Source: Actinomortierella ambigua
Taxonomy: Eukaryota; Mortierellomycota; Mortierellomycetes; Mortierellales; Mortierellaceae
Direction: 5' to 3'
Assembly (NCBI GenBank): GCA_016098155.1
Contig: JAAAJB010000156.1
Coordinates: forward strand, 1-59,395
Length of the DNA: 59,395 nucleotides
Shown here: piece after piece, positions 41,061 to 52,321 of the stretch
Layout of the letters: each line of letters begins with the position of its first letter
Position numbering within the stretch: the first letter of the stretch is position 1
Position numbers and translations under genes: made by a program
The notes under the pieces: model-generated
Told to the model about the DNA's origin: nothing
Databases searched by the model: none
What the model saw: the letters and a program-made list of their open reading frames with translations, nothing else

Positions 41061-41154
41061 AATCCAACACATGCAAGTGTGGGCTGAGATCGTAGAGTAA
41101 GAGAGACAGATTGAGGGACAGAGAGGGGTGGAGAAAGAAAGAGCGTGAGCTTTT

Positions 41155-41232
41155 CTCTTTGCCCTGCCGTGCCCTGTCCTGTCCCGCCCTGCCCTGTGCT
41201 GTCCTGCCATGCCCTGCCATGCCCCGCCCCCG
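41155..41232. repeat. CCCTGCC-type minisatellite
   Basis: Imperfect units of GCCCTGCC/GTCCTGTCC arranged in tandem. Confidence 0.75.
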
Positions 41233-41429
41233 CTTTTGCCCTGACTGACTTCCAGCAGGGCACACACACAGGGCTGCACGCAACCGCGTCTACCTCCCTC
41301 TCCCTTTTCTACTCTGTGTATATCAATTTTTAGGAGACTATCAAACTTGATTGCTCGAAACAAGGGGGGGGGAAGAGGAGGAGGAGGACAGATTGACCAC
41401 GCAGCCAACTCTGCGCCGCCATCGCCCTG

Positions 41430-41482
41430 CATGTCTGTCTGTCTATCCGTCTATCTGTCTGTCTGCCTGTCTGTCTGTCTCT
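41430..41482. repeat. (TCTG)n tandem repeat
   Basis: TCTG units with occasional TATC/CGTC changes. Confidence 0.85.
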
Positions 41483-41569
41483 GTCTTTGTATATATGTCT
41501 GCGTGTTTGCAAAAATGTGTACGTGCGTGCGTGCGCGAGATACACTCAATATAGGCTTTTGGAAACCTG

Positions 41570-41700
41570 TTCCTCACTCACTCTCTCACTCCCTCTTTCT
41601 CTTTCTCTCACTCTCTATCTCTATCTCTTTCTCCCACTCTCATTCACTCTCACTCTCTCGCACCCTCTCTCACTCTCACTCTCACTCACTCTCTCAGATT
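41570..41700. repeat. CACTCT-rich low-complexity tract
   Basis: About 130 bp of CT with regular CACTCT units. Confidence 0.8.
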
Positions 41701-42964
41701 TACATGTGTTGTCTCCCAGCCCTCAATGAACCGCCTCTTTGATTGTAAAGGCGAGAGCAGAGGCAACCGATGAAGCTTGTCGACACGACAAGAAGCTCAC
41801 TTCTCTGATAAATCTAAACCCTCTTCCTTTCTTCATCTCAAGAGTCTGGGAATGAATCCTAGTTCGCTCGCCAAAGACAGAAACAAAAAAGGATGTATAG
41901 AGTCGACATTGAGAGGTAAAAAAAAAAGCCCAGAAAATGTATTTTCTTTTTTCTTTTTCATGTGTGTGGCCAACACTCCTACGGATGACAACAAATATAC
42001 CAATACTTATAAAAAATACTGACGAGAGAAGCGTGTTGTTTGTAGCTGAGAAGGTGCGAAGTGACAGCAAGAGTGCTCCTGTAAAACGAGAGCTGCGAGA
42101 CTCTAGACCGTTCGCTCATTGGCAAGCCCCGAAATGAGAGGCAATTTCGTTCCTTGGTTCTCATTTGTCAAGTGTAAGATTTTGCAACAACAATCAAGTT
42201 GTAATGTCTGCTCCTGACAAAGGGACGATATGCCCCGGTAAAAGGGAACCTCCACATGACTATCAATTCAGTCGACGTCTCTCTCTAGCGGTGAGAAATC
42301 TGGAAATCTAGCAATGGAAATGACGCGTCGCAGATTGAGGAAGAAACGGAAGCAGAAGGGAAGGGAGGAAGGATGTCATCGCGCTTAATTCGTCATGAAG
42401 AGATGTGGTTCTAACAGGAAAGCGTTTCTTTAGATATGACCTGCAGACAGAGCATACACACAAAGTATGGGTGCTTGGAAGAGTTGTGTTTTTAGCCAGC
42501 ATAGCGGGCACTCATAGTGTCCACATATCTGTTTGAGAACAAGGTCATCCCCTGCAGACTTGCAAAGTTTGCTGTGGATCAACAAGAGAGCATCTGCCGC
42601 TCTAAAGAAAACAATAGTGTCTTTCTTGTCTTGTTGCTCTGTGGTCCTCGGAGTGTTGGGCATCCAGGCAGGTCTAACACTTTCATCGAGCTAGAGAGAG
42701 AGAGGGGGGGGGGGCTTGCAATGAGATTAGAATTGACCCTAAAGTGTTTTTCCTGAACTAGGCTTAGAGAAGGAGCAGGACAGGGGCAGAGGCAGGATGC
42801 ATGATCTCATACACCGGTCTAAAATGGTGCCTAAAGGGGACAAAAGAGCACCCTCAGAGAACGAGAGAGAATAATGCGAGAGAACGAGGCCATGGCGGGG
42901 TCATGAAGTCTGTGCCAGCATCGTAGACAAATGTGTCATGTCTCGCGGGGAGGAGGAAGAGGGA

Positions 42965-42995
42965 GTGGTATCAGCGCGGAGCGCAGTGATACCAC
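42965..42995. other. 31-bp inverted repeat
   Basis: Perfect 9-bp arms GTGGTATCA / TGATACCAC around a GC-rich centre that can pair further (CGC/GCG). It could form a hairpin or bind a dimeric protein. No gene is adjacent. Confidence 0.6.
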
Positions 42996-43032
42996 GGAGG
43001 AGTAAGACATTCCAGAGTTGTTCCTCGCACCT

Positions 43033-43038
<6 letters not shown>

Positions 43039-43063
<25 letters not shown>
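43039..43063. repeat. (GA)n microsatellite
   Basis: Uninterrupted GA run. Confidence 0.9.
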
Positions 43064-44259
43064 TTGCAGTGCTGAAAGTTCTTTACGCCAAAGCCCCCCC
43101 CCCTCCCTCTCCAAGTGTAGACTGTAGACTACATACAATACATTTCCCCCAATCCAATGCAACAATGCAACCCAAAAAGCCGCTAGCCAGATTGACTAGA
43201 TGATGACAGCTACGTCATACTGATCTTGTGTAACGGGTGATGAATTGAGGTTCTCAATTTCGACCAGGTCCGCTTTTTCGTTCGGAGAAAAAATGAATGA
43301 GCAAGCAGCAGCAGCAGTGTAAGACCCCCAAGACAAAAAGAAAACCTGCTGTTTCTTATCTGACAAGTCTGCGATGGACCATGCAGCCATGATTCCATCA
43401 GCAAGTGTCGTGAGTGCACTGTCGCACACGCACGCTGTAGAATACTGTATGCCGTAAGAAATGTACCTTTGCATGTGGGAGGGCACTCCCGAGCTGTTTG
43501 CTGCTGTCGTCGTGTCTTCCCCCTCCCTCCCTTCTATCCCTTCGCCAAAATGATGAGGACGCAAACAAGAGATCGCACAAACATTATTATCACTCCAGGG
43601 AGAGTCGGAGGGAGAGAGATCTGTCTGCCCATCCTGTCCGTGTTGTCCGTCCGACAGACAGCCAAACACACCCACGCACACAAGCTTGCTGCTGTACAAA
43701 GGGGTGTGTGTGCGTTGTGTCGAGTGAACACAACAATGCAGTTCATGGTAGGACAACTTTTGGTTACGACAAGCTACAAGGAAAGAAAGAGTGTGTGTAT
43801 GTGGGTGAGGGAGAGCAAGAGCGAGAGAGATTGGGCAGAAGGAGAGTGCTCTACTCTGAGAGAATAAAAACACTACAGGCCCTTTGTCCAATGCCCATGT
43901 TGTTGTGAGAAAGTAAAAGTGTCACCAGGTCAAGTGTCCTTTTGCTCGCATGCCATGCCATGCATTTCAGTGTACAGGGCCAGTGTTGGTAGACTATCCT
44001 GATCTCACACTCTCATCGTCCTCTTCGTCTCCAACAACCCATCCTGTCTCTCTGCCCCTCCCCCATTCTCTCTCTGCCCAAACCGATTGTTTGGTCTGCG
44101 GGCATTCTTGAAGTATCTCCTCTTCAAGTCAATAGCGAGTTCTCGACGAGAAAAAAGGAGTCAAGTACCCCACTTTTTCTTCCTTCCCCCTCCCCTTTCC
44201 CTGTCTCATTCGATTTGACGAGATTAAGTATCTCGTTTGTGCCATTCGCGTGAGAGACA

Positions 44260-44284
44260 AGAGAGAGAGAGAGAGAGAGAGAGA
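44260..44284. repeat. (GA)n microsatellite
   Basis: Uninterrupted GA run, followed at 44400-44485 by CT-rich repeats. Confidence 0.9.
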
Positions 44285-44569
44285 TATGAGTTATGAGGAA
44301 CGCTATTTGCTTGTTTTATTATTCTTCTCTTTTTCTCTTATTACTCTTGCCACTCCTTCAACGCACTGCCCCCCTCTTTTACAACTATCTTCTCTTTACT
44401 TCTCTCTCTCTCTCTTTCTCTCTCTCTCCCACTCTCTTTCTCCCTCCCACACACATTCTCTCTCCCACTCCCTCTCTCTCTCTTCTTACTCATCTTTCAC
44501 ATCACTCAAAAAGAGGGGCACGGTTGAGCTAAACCGTGCGCAGCACCATATTTTACACTTGCATTAGCA

Positions 44570-44935
44570 ATGGCTCGAGCTGGTAGCCTATGGCATCAGC
44601 ACCTGCTTCGCGGATCGTCGTATGCGATCAACACTCTGAGTCCCAGCCAAGTGCTTCACTGGAATGGTAAGACATCTTGCCCCTGATCCCAGCCCAGCAG
44701 GCATAAAGTAGGCCACCTGTGACCGGCGTGGTGGTAGGTTGAGTCGTCAAAAAAACCGGGCATTGCGAGTTTCGCAGATCGGGACCCCGGTGTTCCTCTT
44801 TCGTACCAGTGCTGGGGCTAGACCTAGCGCGGCTGGAAGGCTCCTGCTTCCTGCACCGAGCGTGCCAACTCTCTTTTTTATCATTATCTTGACTTGTAAG
44901 TCTGCCAGACAAGAGGCGCTAGTTGTGACAGGGTA
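44570..44935 (+). other. Possible small two-exon gene, unrecognised
   Basis: ATG at 44570 gives MARAGSLWHQHLLRGSSYAI and reaches CTGGAATG|GTAAGAC, a strong donor, after 94 nt. One phase-compatible continuation (VSQIGTPVFLFRTSAGA, to about 44935) ends in a hydrophobic stretch LFFIIILT. Its acceptor (GCGAG) is weak and no family is recognised. Confidence 0.2.
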
Positions 44936-45487
44936 GCCCTTCTAGCGCTAATTTGCTGGGAGAGATCGGCCCAGCCGTGTTTTTTTTTTGTGGTTCCTCT
45001 GTCTCCTTGTTTAGCTCCATGTGAGTTTGTCTGTTCTTTCTGTGTCTCCTCAGAAGTAGCCTACCTCTTGGGTGCCTTTGAGTGCGTCCTTCCGTCTCTC
45101 CCTGTTTTGTGTTCGGGTCGTCGGATGCATGCGACATCTTCCTCTTCCTCTCTGTCTCTCTCTCTCTCTCTCTCTTCACCTCCTCCTCCCCCCCTCCCCC
45201 GCAATTGTCCATTCACCATCCAACTAGCGTGCATTCTCTCTTACTCTTTGCTTCGCTTGAGACTGTACCCGTGTATTTGTATGTGGGTGTGGGGTGTGAG
45301 TGTGTTGTTTTGCCTAGTCTATCAAACGATGCGTTTTTAGTCAGTCCAATTCAATCTGATTTTAAAGACAAGACCATCCCTCATCCATGGGTTACGCTGG
45401 CTACTTTGCAAAGGGCACGCAGGGAGGAGGGAAGGGCGGGGGTACAAAGAGAAAGAGAGCGGAGGAAAAGGACAAACGGTGAATGAT

Positions 45488-45516
45488 GGAGAGAGAGAGA
45501 GAGAGAGAGAGCGCGC
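45488..45516. repeat. (GA)n microsatellite
   Basis: GA run in the upstream flank of the sestrin gene. Confidence 0.85.
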
Positions 45517-45901
45517 GAGAGAGTGAGAGAAGAGGGGGGGGGGGAGGAGATGAGCAACAAGTGAGTAACCGACAGAAAAGTTGTTGGTCCTCTCTTACCT
45601 GTTCTTCTTTTTTTTTTTTGGGCATCCAACATCCATTCTCATTCCTTCTTCCTTCCTTCTTCCCCTTTCACTCTCCACATCCGCATGATCTTCTCCTTGA
45701 CTCTCCTTGGCTCCCCTTGAACATTCACTTGGTTTTTTTTCTTGCATTCCACATCCATTCCCTCTGTTTGGCCTTGCCTCTCAAACCTCACTTTCCCTCT
45801 CTCTCTCCCTCTGTCTTGTCTTGTCTTTCTGTCTGTGCCTGGATTCTCTTTCTCAAACAAACCAACGCCCCAATCAACTCTCTCACCACCATTGCCCTTC
45901 T

Positions 45902-48900
45902 ATGGCCTTCTCGCCCACAGATGATTCTGTCGCCCGGCAGGTCCCAAGTACCCCGTCCTCATTCACCTATTCACGATTCAGGGCTGTCCTCTTCAATGAC
46001 ATCCTCGATGCCAATCCCGCAACACGAAGCCACGCCCTTGACAATATTGTCAATATTGTCACTGGCTGGGCACGCGTCGTCACAGACGCTCGCTTGAGCG
46101 AGAGTTGGTCTCAACAGCAACAACAACAGCAGCTGGAACAACAAGCCGGCCAGGGCAACCCGACACCACCATTTAGCCCTACCACAGACTTGACACCCTC
46201 CACGTCGACCATCGATGGTACGCTCTGCTCTGAACCCTCTCTGGAAAAACTCTCCATCTCAACCGCAACTCCCCTCAGCGACGAGGCAACAGCTGCAACA
46301 GAAACATCCACAACAGCAGTGCCTCCACCTCTTCATCCTTCTTCTCGCTCCAGGACCAACTCGACCATGTCAGCCACATCGCCCGTCGAGGCCCTGCCAG
46401 GTCGTGCTATCCACTCTGCGTCCTCGTCGACTTCTGCTGCTGGTGCTGGCGCCAGCATGGGTCTGACAAGTCCCGACTGGATGGGTTCATGTCTGAATGC
46501 AGGAGAGTATCATTTCCAGAACGATCCAGACATCCATCTCAACCGAGAGGTTCCCGACAAGCTGTCCCCCTTGGAAGAGCGGGTGGCCGAGGTCGATGAG
46601 GCGGCAAGGTTATTGCGCCATCACATCTTGACCATCCTGCGTTTCACTGTGAACTGCCCGTACAAAGACGTCAAGGCGCGTCTGCTTGATCTAGTTGCTC
46701 ATCTCGAGGTACAGTTTATTCTTGCATCTTATTCTTTATCATTGGCTCAAAAAAAAAAAAAAAAGAGGTGCGAGATGCATAACGTCTTGAAGCCTCTTTC
46801 TTTTCATTCCCCCCCTGGTTTTGGCCTTCTTTTTTGGCCCTCTTTTTATTCCTCTGCATCCCTTTCCTCCCCGAGTACGTCCACCCCCCAATGCATCGCA
46901 ACATAACCACCCATCTCTTGTGGTCCCTGTCTCTTTCTTGGTAGTCTGCGTTCTGTCGTTCGCTACAGCCTTCCGACACAAAGAACAAAGAGCCACCATC
47001 TGTCTGTTCTCCCAAGTTTTTGGCTCCTTTTTTATTTTTTACTTTATTTTGTTTAGAACGGTTTGAGTCTGTATGTGAAATTGATATGTGCGCCAACGGT
47101 ACTAGCAATGACGCCTATGTGGGCGTTGTGGGGGGTGGAATGTGGCAGTACTGGCCCAGCCATAGGTGGGGTAGGAGGGAATGTGCTATCCACCCGTTCA
47201 CTCGCTTCTGTATGCACACACAGACACAAACGTACACACACACACACACACACGCACACACGTACACACACACACATATCACACACACACATACACACAT
47301 ACACACATACACACACCGTCTACACGTAGCCGATCACTGTTTGAAACTAACCATGCGTCATCGCCATTTCAACTCAACTCTACAATCACTGATCCCGATA
47401 AACCCGATCTAATGAATACACTAGACCATGGATGTCCCAATACCAAGACCTATTCATAACTCGGCATCATTCTTTATCGATCCCAAGGACATTTACCTGC
47501 TTGACAGCCCCGAGTCGTCGCAATGCGCATCGCCAAACCTGTCTCCTTCGAAACGTAACTCTTCATCATCGTCACTCTCTACGCTGCCACCCATCATGAC
47601 ACGGCTGCCAAGGTGCGAGGGCACCATCCCAGACCCTGCTACCAAAGAGCTGATCATTCGCACTTTCCTGAACCATGGTCGCGCCAGCAACTTGTTCCGT
47701 GTGCTTGCCTACTTCCCAACCTTCTGGGAGCGCTTCGAGGCATCGCAGAATATCATGATGAACGGGCCAGGCCCTATCCCCAAGGCATGGCGATGCTACG
47801 TTGCAATCATGGCTGCCTCACAGTTCAGCTGCCAGTATCTTGTCTCGATGATGAAGCTGGACTACCTTACGAGCGGTGGTGACCCAACGTGGCTCAACGG
47901 ACTTACGTTCACCACACAGAAGATCCGTAATCTAGCCAAACTGAACAGCTTGATGGCACACCAGCCCTGGCGCCTCAAGCCCAGACATATCCAGGAGCTC
48001 GTCAGTCGCGAGATCAATCACAACCCACACAATGTATGGACCATCAGTGAGCTGGCTCAGGTCATGGTCATTCTGTCGTCAATCCACAGCCTCAGCATGC
48101 TAGTGACATCGTGTGGCATCGTTCCTGAGATCGACATGGTTGGTGGCACCTTTGTCGACCTTTCCAAGTATGCTACCAAGGATGAAGCAAAGGAAGATCA
48201 CTCAAATAACGGAACTTCGCGGTCAGAATCCATGAGCCCCATGACGCTGTTGCCTTCTCCTGCGCCAGAATCGGATGGAACAATGTTGCCGAGCATTGGG
48301 CGCCCTTACCATTTCCACATTGCGCTTCCACCAGCAATGAACTCTCGGCGGACATACGACGAAGCTACCTCCAAGTTGCACACAGCGGAGCTTATATCTC
48401 GCTTGCTTCAGGCACACGAATGCTGTGGGTATGGTGAAGACGCAGACGACTTGTCCGACAGTCTCGAGTTCCCCAAGGGATACGAGGAATTTGAGGATGG
48501 TAAGTTTTTTTTTTTTTTTTTTGATATCCTCATTTCACATAACATTTGAGCTTTGTCTTTATGTGCTGGATGGGGGTGTTTTTTTTTTTGGGTTGGGTCG
48601 TGCATGAGCTAATCCGTCACTATTTTCGTCAAAACTCTCCAATAATAGACTTTCCACAACCAGAGCCCCGGACTATATCTCCGTCTTCGTCGTCCGTACA
48701 ATCGGATGGCACTACTTCTGCTACGGACAGTCGATTCCGCCCAGTTCAGGAGAACATGAGTCGTTTCCTGGACATGAGCTGTCAGGTCGAGTCTACACTG
48801 TTTGATTGTCGATCGAAGCAGTATTCTGTGTTTAGGGCAGATGACTTTCGATGGGAGGACGACGCATCAAGTCTGCTTTCAAAGTGTTTACCAGAGCTCT

Positions 48901-49538
48901 TCGAGACACTTGAGGACGAATTCAACGAGTCACTCAATTTTACGGATCACAGCTTCTTTGACCAAGGTTTTGACCAACATGAGGGCGGCGTGGACACGTT
49001 CCCCTTCCGACAGGCGATCTGGTATTATACCCTCCGGCTCTTTGGCCTCATGTTCCCAGATTATGACTACCGCAACCTGTCCAAGTTTATGAACAAAACG
49101 TTGGCCAACTACATCCGGAAATCCTGCCACTACATCACGCTTGTCGAAGCATTACCTCCGACAGCACCAACTTCTGCCGGCCTCGAGCGATCGCCAAGCG
49201 ATGTTGGATCAGTCGATAGTGTTGATGTTGCGCCGTCACCTTCGTCACCGTCGCAGCCATACCCTTCATCCTACACGGCAGCTTCACCCGGCATCCCTCT
49301 GGGCGGTATGGTGCTCTCCGATCTGCATAAGATTGACAAGAATGACTTTGATAACATGGGCTTTGAGCTTCGTCCTGAAGAGCGGTGCCACATTAACATC
49401 ATTGTGATGGAAGCAGCCAAACAGGCCAAGCTGCTCTATGCCCTGCGTGCCCTGGATCGCTGGGAGCGCAAAGTTGAAGGTCGTCTTGGCCCCGACGAAC
49501 AAGACGAGGACGACGAAGGTGACGATGAGCGCCTTTAA
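45902..49538 (+). CDS. Sestrin-family protein
   Basis: Exons 45902-46708, 47425-48499 and 48649-49538, 923 residues (animal sestrins about 480-550). The first ~270 residues are a Ser/Thr/Gln-rich extension with one helical patch. The sestrin N-domain (AhpD-like) has KAWRCYVAIMAASQFSCQYL, GGDPTWLNGL, KLNSLMAHQPW and the following IQELVSREINHN block. The C-domain has FRWEDDASSL, FRQAIWYYTLRLFGL, DYDYRNLSKFMNKTL and MEAAKQAKLLYALRALDRW. In SESN2 the peroxidase-like site uses Cys125, Tyr127 and His132. Here Cys405 and Tyr407 remain but the His position is Met412. Animal sestrins bind GATOR2 and report leucine to TORC1. The same role is inferred. Intron 1 (716 nt) carries a CA repeat. Confidence 0.9.
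47213..47317. repeat. (CA)n microsatellite in sestrin intron 1
   Basis: CACACA tract with GTACACA and ATACACA interruptions. Confidence 0.9.
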
Positions 49539-50095
49539 TTTCGTCGTGTGTTCTATTCCACGTTTTTTTTCTCCTTCCTGTATTCATGTCGCATAGTTCT
49601 CTACTTTTCCTTTTTTTTTTTTTTTTTTATCTTTTCCTTTGCACCAGCATCTCTACCCTCACCTCATTTACCCCACCCCCCAACCACTACCAATCGGTGG
49701 GTGAGAGATGGCCACGAATACCCAGTTTGCCTTTATTCCTTTTTTTTTTTATTGCTTGCTTCATTTCCAGCGCTGGCCCTCTCCCTCCCCACTCCACTCC
49801 ACAGGCATATTCAAAAGCACATACATTCCGAGTAGCGTTAAAATACATACAAATAGCATTTTCAGCAACAAGGCGTTGACCAAAGTTTAGGGCGTTTTTT
49901 TTTTACTGATGGTGGCGTTGATTGACGGTGTGTGTGGGTGTGTGTGGGCTTTCTCACAGCGAATCAAGTTGACTCACATAGAAACGATAAATTACGATAG
50001 TCGCTTTTGTACACAAGTTGCTGTTTTTCCTTTTCCCTCGAGTCTTACATTCACAACTCAAATACTTCCGTACTGCACAAGCACACATTCACACC
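49539..50095. other. Spacer between sestrin and TRP2
   Basis: Contains several T tracts (49564-49630, 49740-49750, 49896-49904), probably sestrin 3' UTR and the promoter of TRP2. No gene seen. Confidence 0.4.
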
Positions 50096-52040
50096 ATGGC
50101 CCTGAATGTAAGAGATGGACTCCCTCGAATGGTCTCTCTCTCCATGGCTGCATGGCGTTTGACCAACAATCTTGAAGCGGAGGCGAGGCGAGGCGAGAGG
50201 CACGGACTTTTCTTTTTTTTTTCTTTTGACGTCAGCCTCCGCCATAACTGCTGGGAAAATTCAACTCTTCGCTTCTTCTCGGGACTTCTCCATACTCCCT
50301 CTCCTTCCAAATCGTTTTGCCTGTGCAGTGTATCCATCAGGCGATTCTGGTACTCACCATGTGAGCTTGGCCTTCACTTCCCATATGATGCAAATGGGTA
50401 TTATAGATCCTTCGACCAAGCCTCGATGAGGTCCAGCAACTTGTCGCCTCCAAGGCTGGCAACACTATCCCAATCTTTACAGAGATCCAGGCCGACATGT
50501 TGACCCCAGTTATGGCCTATCTTCGTGTTGCTGACAAGTGCGACTACTCATTCTTGCTCGAGTCTGTTGCTGGCGGTGAGAAGATTGGACGATTCAGCTT
50601 TATTGGCAGTGGTAAGTTGAAGGGTCGAGACCTCAGCGCAATGGATACATATTTTGATAAACTAGGATATCAGATCAGCAAAGACGAATACAAAAATCTT
50701 ACTAATCACAAAAAAAAAAAAAAATATGTCAACACCTCCTTTCCCCTCCCCCAATAGATCCATACAAAGTGATTAAAACGGGAGAAAAAGAAGGCCTGGT
50801 AGGCGACCCCCTGTCGATCTTGGAGAAGGAGCTTGCGCCGATTCGGTACGTCAAGGTGCCTGGTGTTCAGGATTTCACAGGAGGCGCCATTGGCTACATT
50901 GGCTATGACAACGTACATTACTTTGAGCCGCGCACAAAGCGCGACGATCTGGCGGACCCGATTGGATTGCCGGACGCCGTGTTTCTGTTTTGCGACACCA
51001 TTGTCGTCTTTGATCATCTGTACCAAAAGATCCAGGTCGTGACGCACTACCGTTCCGATGCCACGGACCCACAGGAAGTCGAGAAGCAGTATCTCAAGGC
51101 GGCCGAGGAGATTCAGATCACCGTGGAACTGTTGAGCCAGGAGGAGACCCCCAAGATTCCTCAGGGTCCAGTCGTCCTGGGTCAGGAGCCCGTCTCGAAC
51201 GTGGGCAAGGCCGGATACGAGGGCTTTGTTACGACATTGAAGACGCACATCAAGGCCGGCGACATCATCCAGGCTGTCCCCAGCCAGCGTTTGGCCAAGC
51301 CAACCTCTCTGCACCCATTCAATATTTATCGTCATCTGCGTTCGATCAACCCTTCCCCTTACATGTTCTACCTGGACCTCAAGGACTTTACCATCATTGG
51401 TGCGTCGCCCGAGATGCTGGTCAAGGTGCAGGATCGTGTCGTGTATACTCACCCTATCGCCGGCACGCGAAAGCGCGGGGCGACGCCCGAGGCCGACAAG
51501 GCGCTTGGAGAGGATTTGTTGTCGGATCCAAAGGAGCGTGCGGAGCACATCATGTTGGTGGATCTTGGTCGTAACGATTGCAACCGCGTGTGCAAGCCCG
51601 AGACGGTGACGGTGGACTCGCTGATGCATCTTGAGAGGTACTCGCACGTCATGCACATTGTGTCGAACGTGTCGGGCACATTGCGTGACGAAAAGACGCC
51701 CTTTGACGCCTTTAGAAGCATCTTCCCGGCTGGCACGGTCTCGGGAGCGCCCAAGGTTCGAGCCATGGAGCTGATTGGCGAGCTGGAGCGCACGAAGCGT
51801 GGTGTCTATGCAGGCGCAGTGGGCCACTTTGATTACAGCGGCGGGTTGGATACGTGCATTGCCCTGCGCACGATGGTGTACAAGGACGGCGTCGTGTACC
51901 TGCAGGCTGGTGGTGGAATCGTGTACGACAGTGTCGAGGAGGACGAGTACCAGGAGACGATCAACAAGCTTGGGTCCAACCTCACGACGCTCAAGAATTG
52001 TGAGGAGTTTTACTATCGAAAGCAGCAGCAGCAGCAGTAA
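50096..52040 (+). CDS. TRP2: Anthranilate synthase component I
   Basis: Exons 50096-50107, 50407-50611 and 50758-52040, 1500 nt, 499 residues. Converts chorismate and glutamine-derived ammonia to anthranilate, the first step of tryptophan synthesis. The N-terminal region has SFLLESVAGGEKIGRFSFIG (the LLES tryptophan feedback element). The chorismate-binding domain has QAVPSQRL, FTIIGASPEMLVK, HPIAGTRKRG, LVDLGRNDCNRV and FPAGTVSGAPKVRAMELI. The first exon encodes only MALN, then GTAAGAG. It is supported by phase and by TATTATAG before ILRPSLDEVQ, but it is the least certain part. A short poly-Gln ends the protein. No fused glutaminase domain, so a separate TRP3-type partner is needed. Confidence 0.93.
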
Positions 52041-52321
52041 AGGTTGTAGTTGCAGTAGCGCTTTCGAAGATAGAAATACGTTAAAGTATAAATTCAGATC
52101 GCAATTGCTGTCTCTCTCCCAGGAACGCGGTTGTGCGTGTGTGCTGTGCCCCCTCTCCCCCCTCTCGCCCCTCACAGTGCTGTACCATTTTTTGTTGGAG
52201 AGTTCCTCAAGGTTCGATTCGCAAGTCAAAGTCAGCGAGAGAGCAAAGACATCATCCTCATCCTCCCTCCTCTCATTCATCCTTCCCTCTCCCCTCCCCT
52301 CCCCATTCTCATATACTCAAC

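Larger units (their letters stand above)
40075..45901. other. Gene-poor, microsatellite-rich stretch
   Basis: 5.8 kb without a confident gene. It holds many simple repeats (separately listed) and long C/T- or G/A-biased tracts. Open frames here are mostly low-complexity translations of those repeats. A minus-strand frame at 42430-42663 (ICGHYECPLCWLK) and a plus-strand start at 44570 are the only ones with protein-like composition. No transposon motifs or tRNA were recognised. Confidence 0.5.

Noticed and set aside
43196..43891. 231-codon minus-strand frame
   Set aside because: Composition follows the repeats and the complement of G/A-rich sequence. No conserved segment, splice pattern or start context.
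50706..52280. Very long minus-strand open frame (524 codons) opposite TRP2
   Set aside because: It is the exact antisense of a conserved TRP2 exon. Its translation has no domain and arises from GC-rich codon use of the sense gene.
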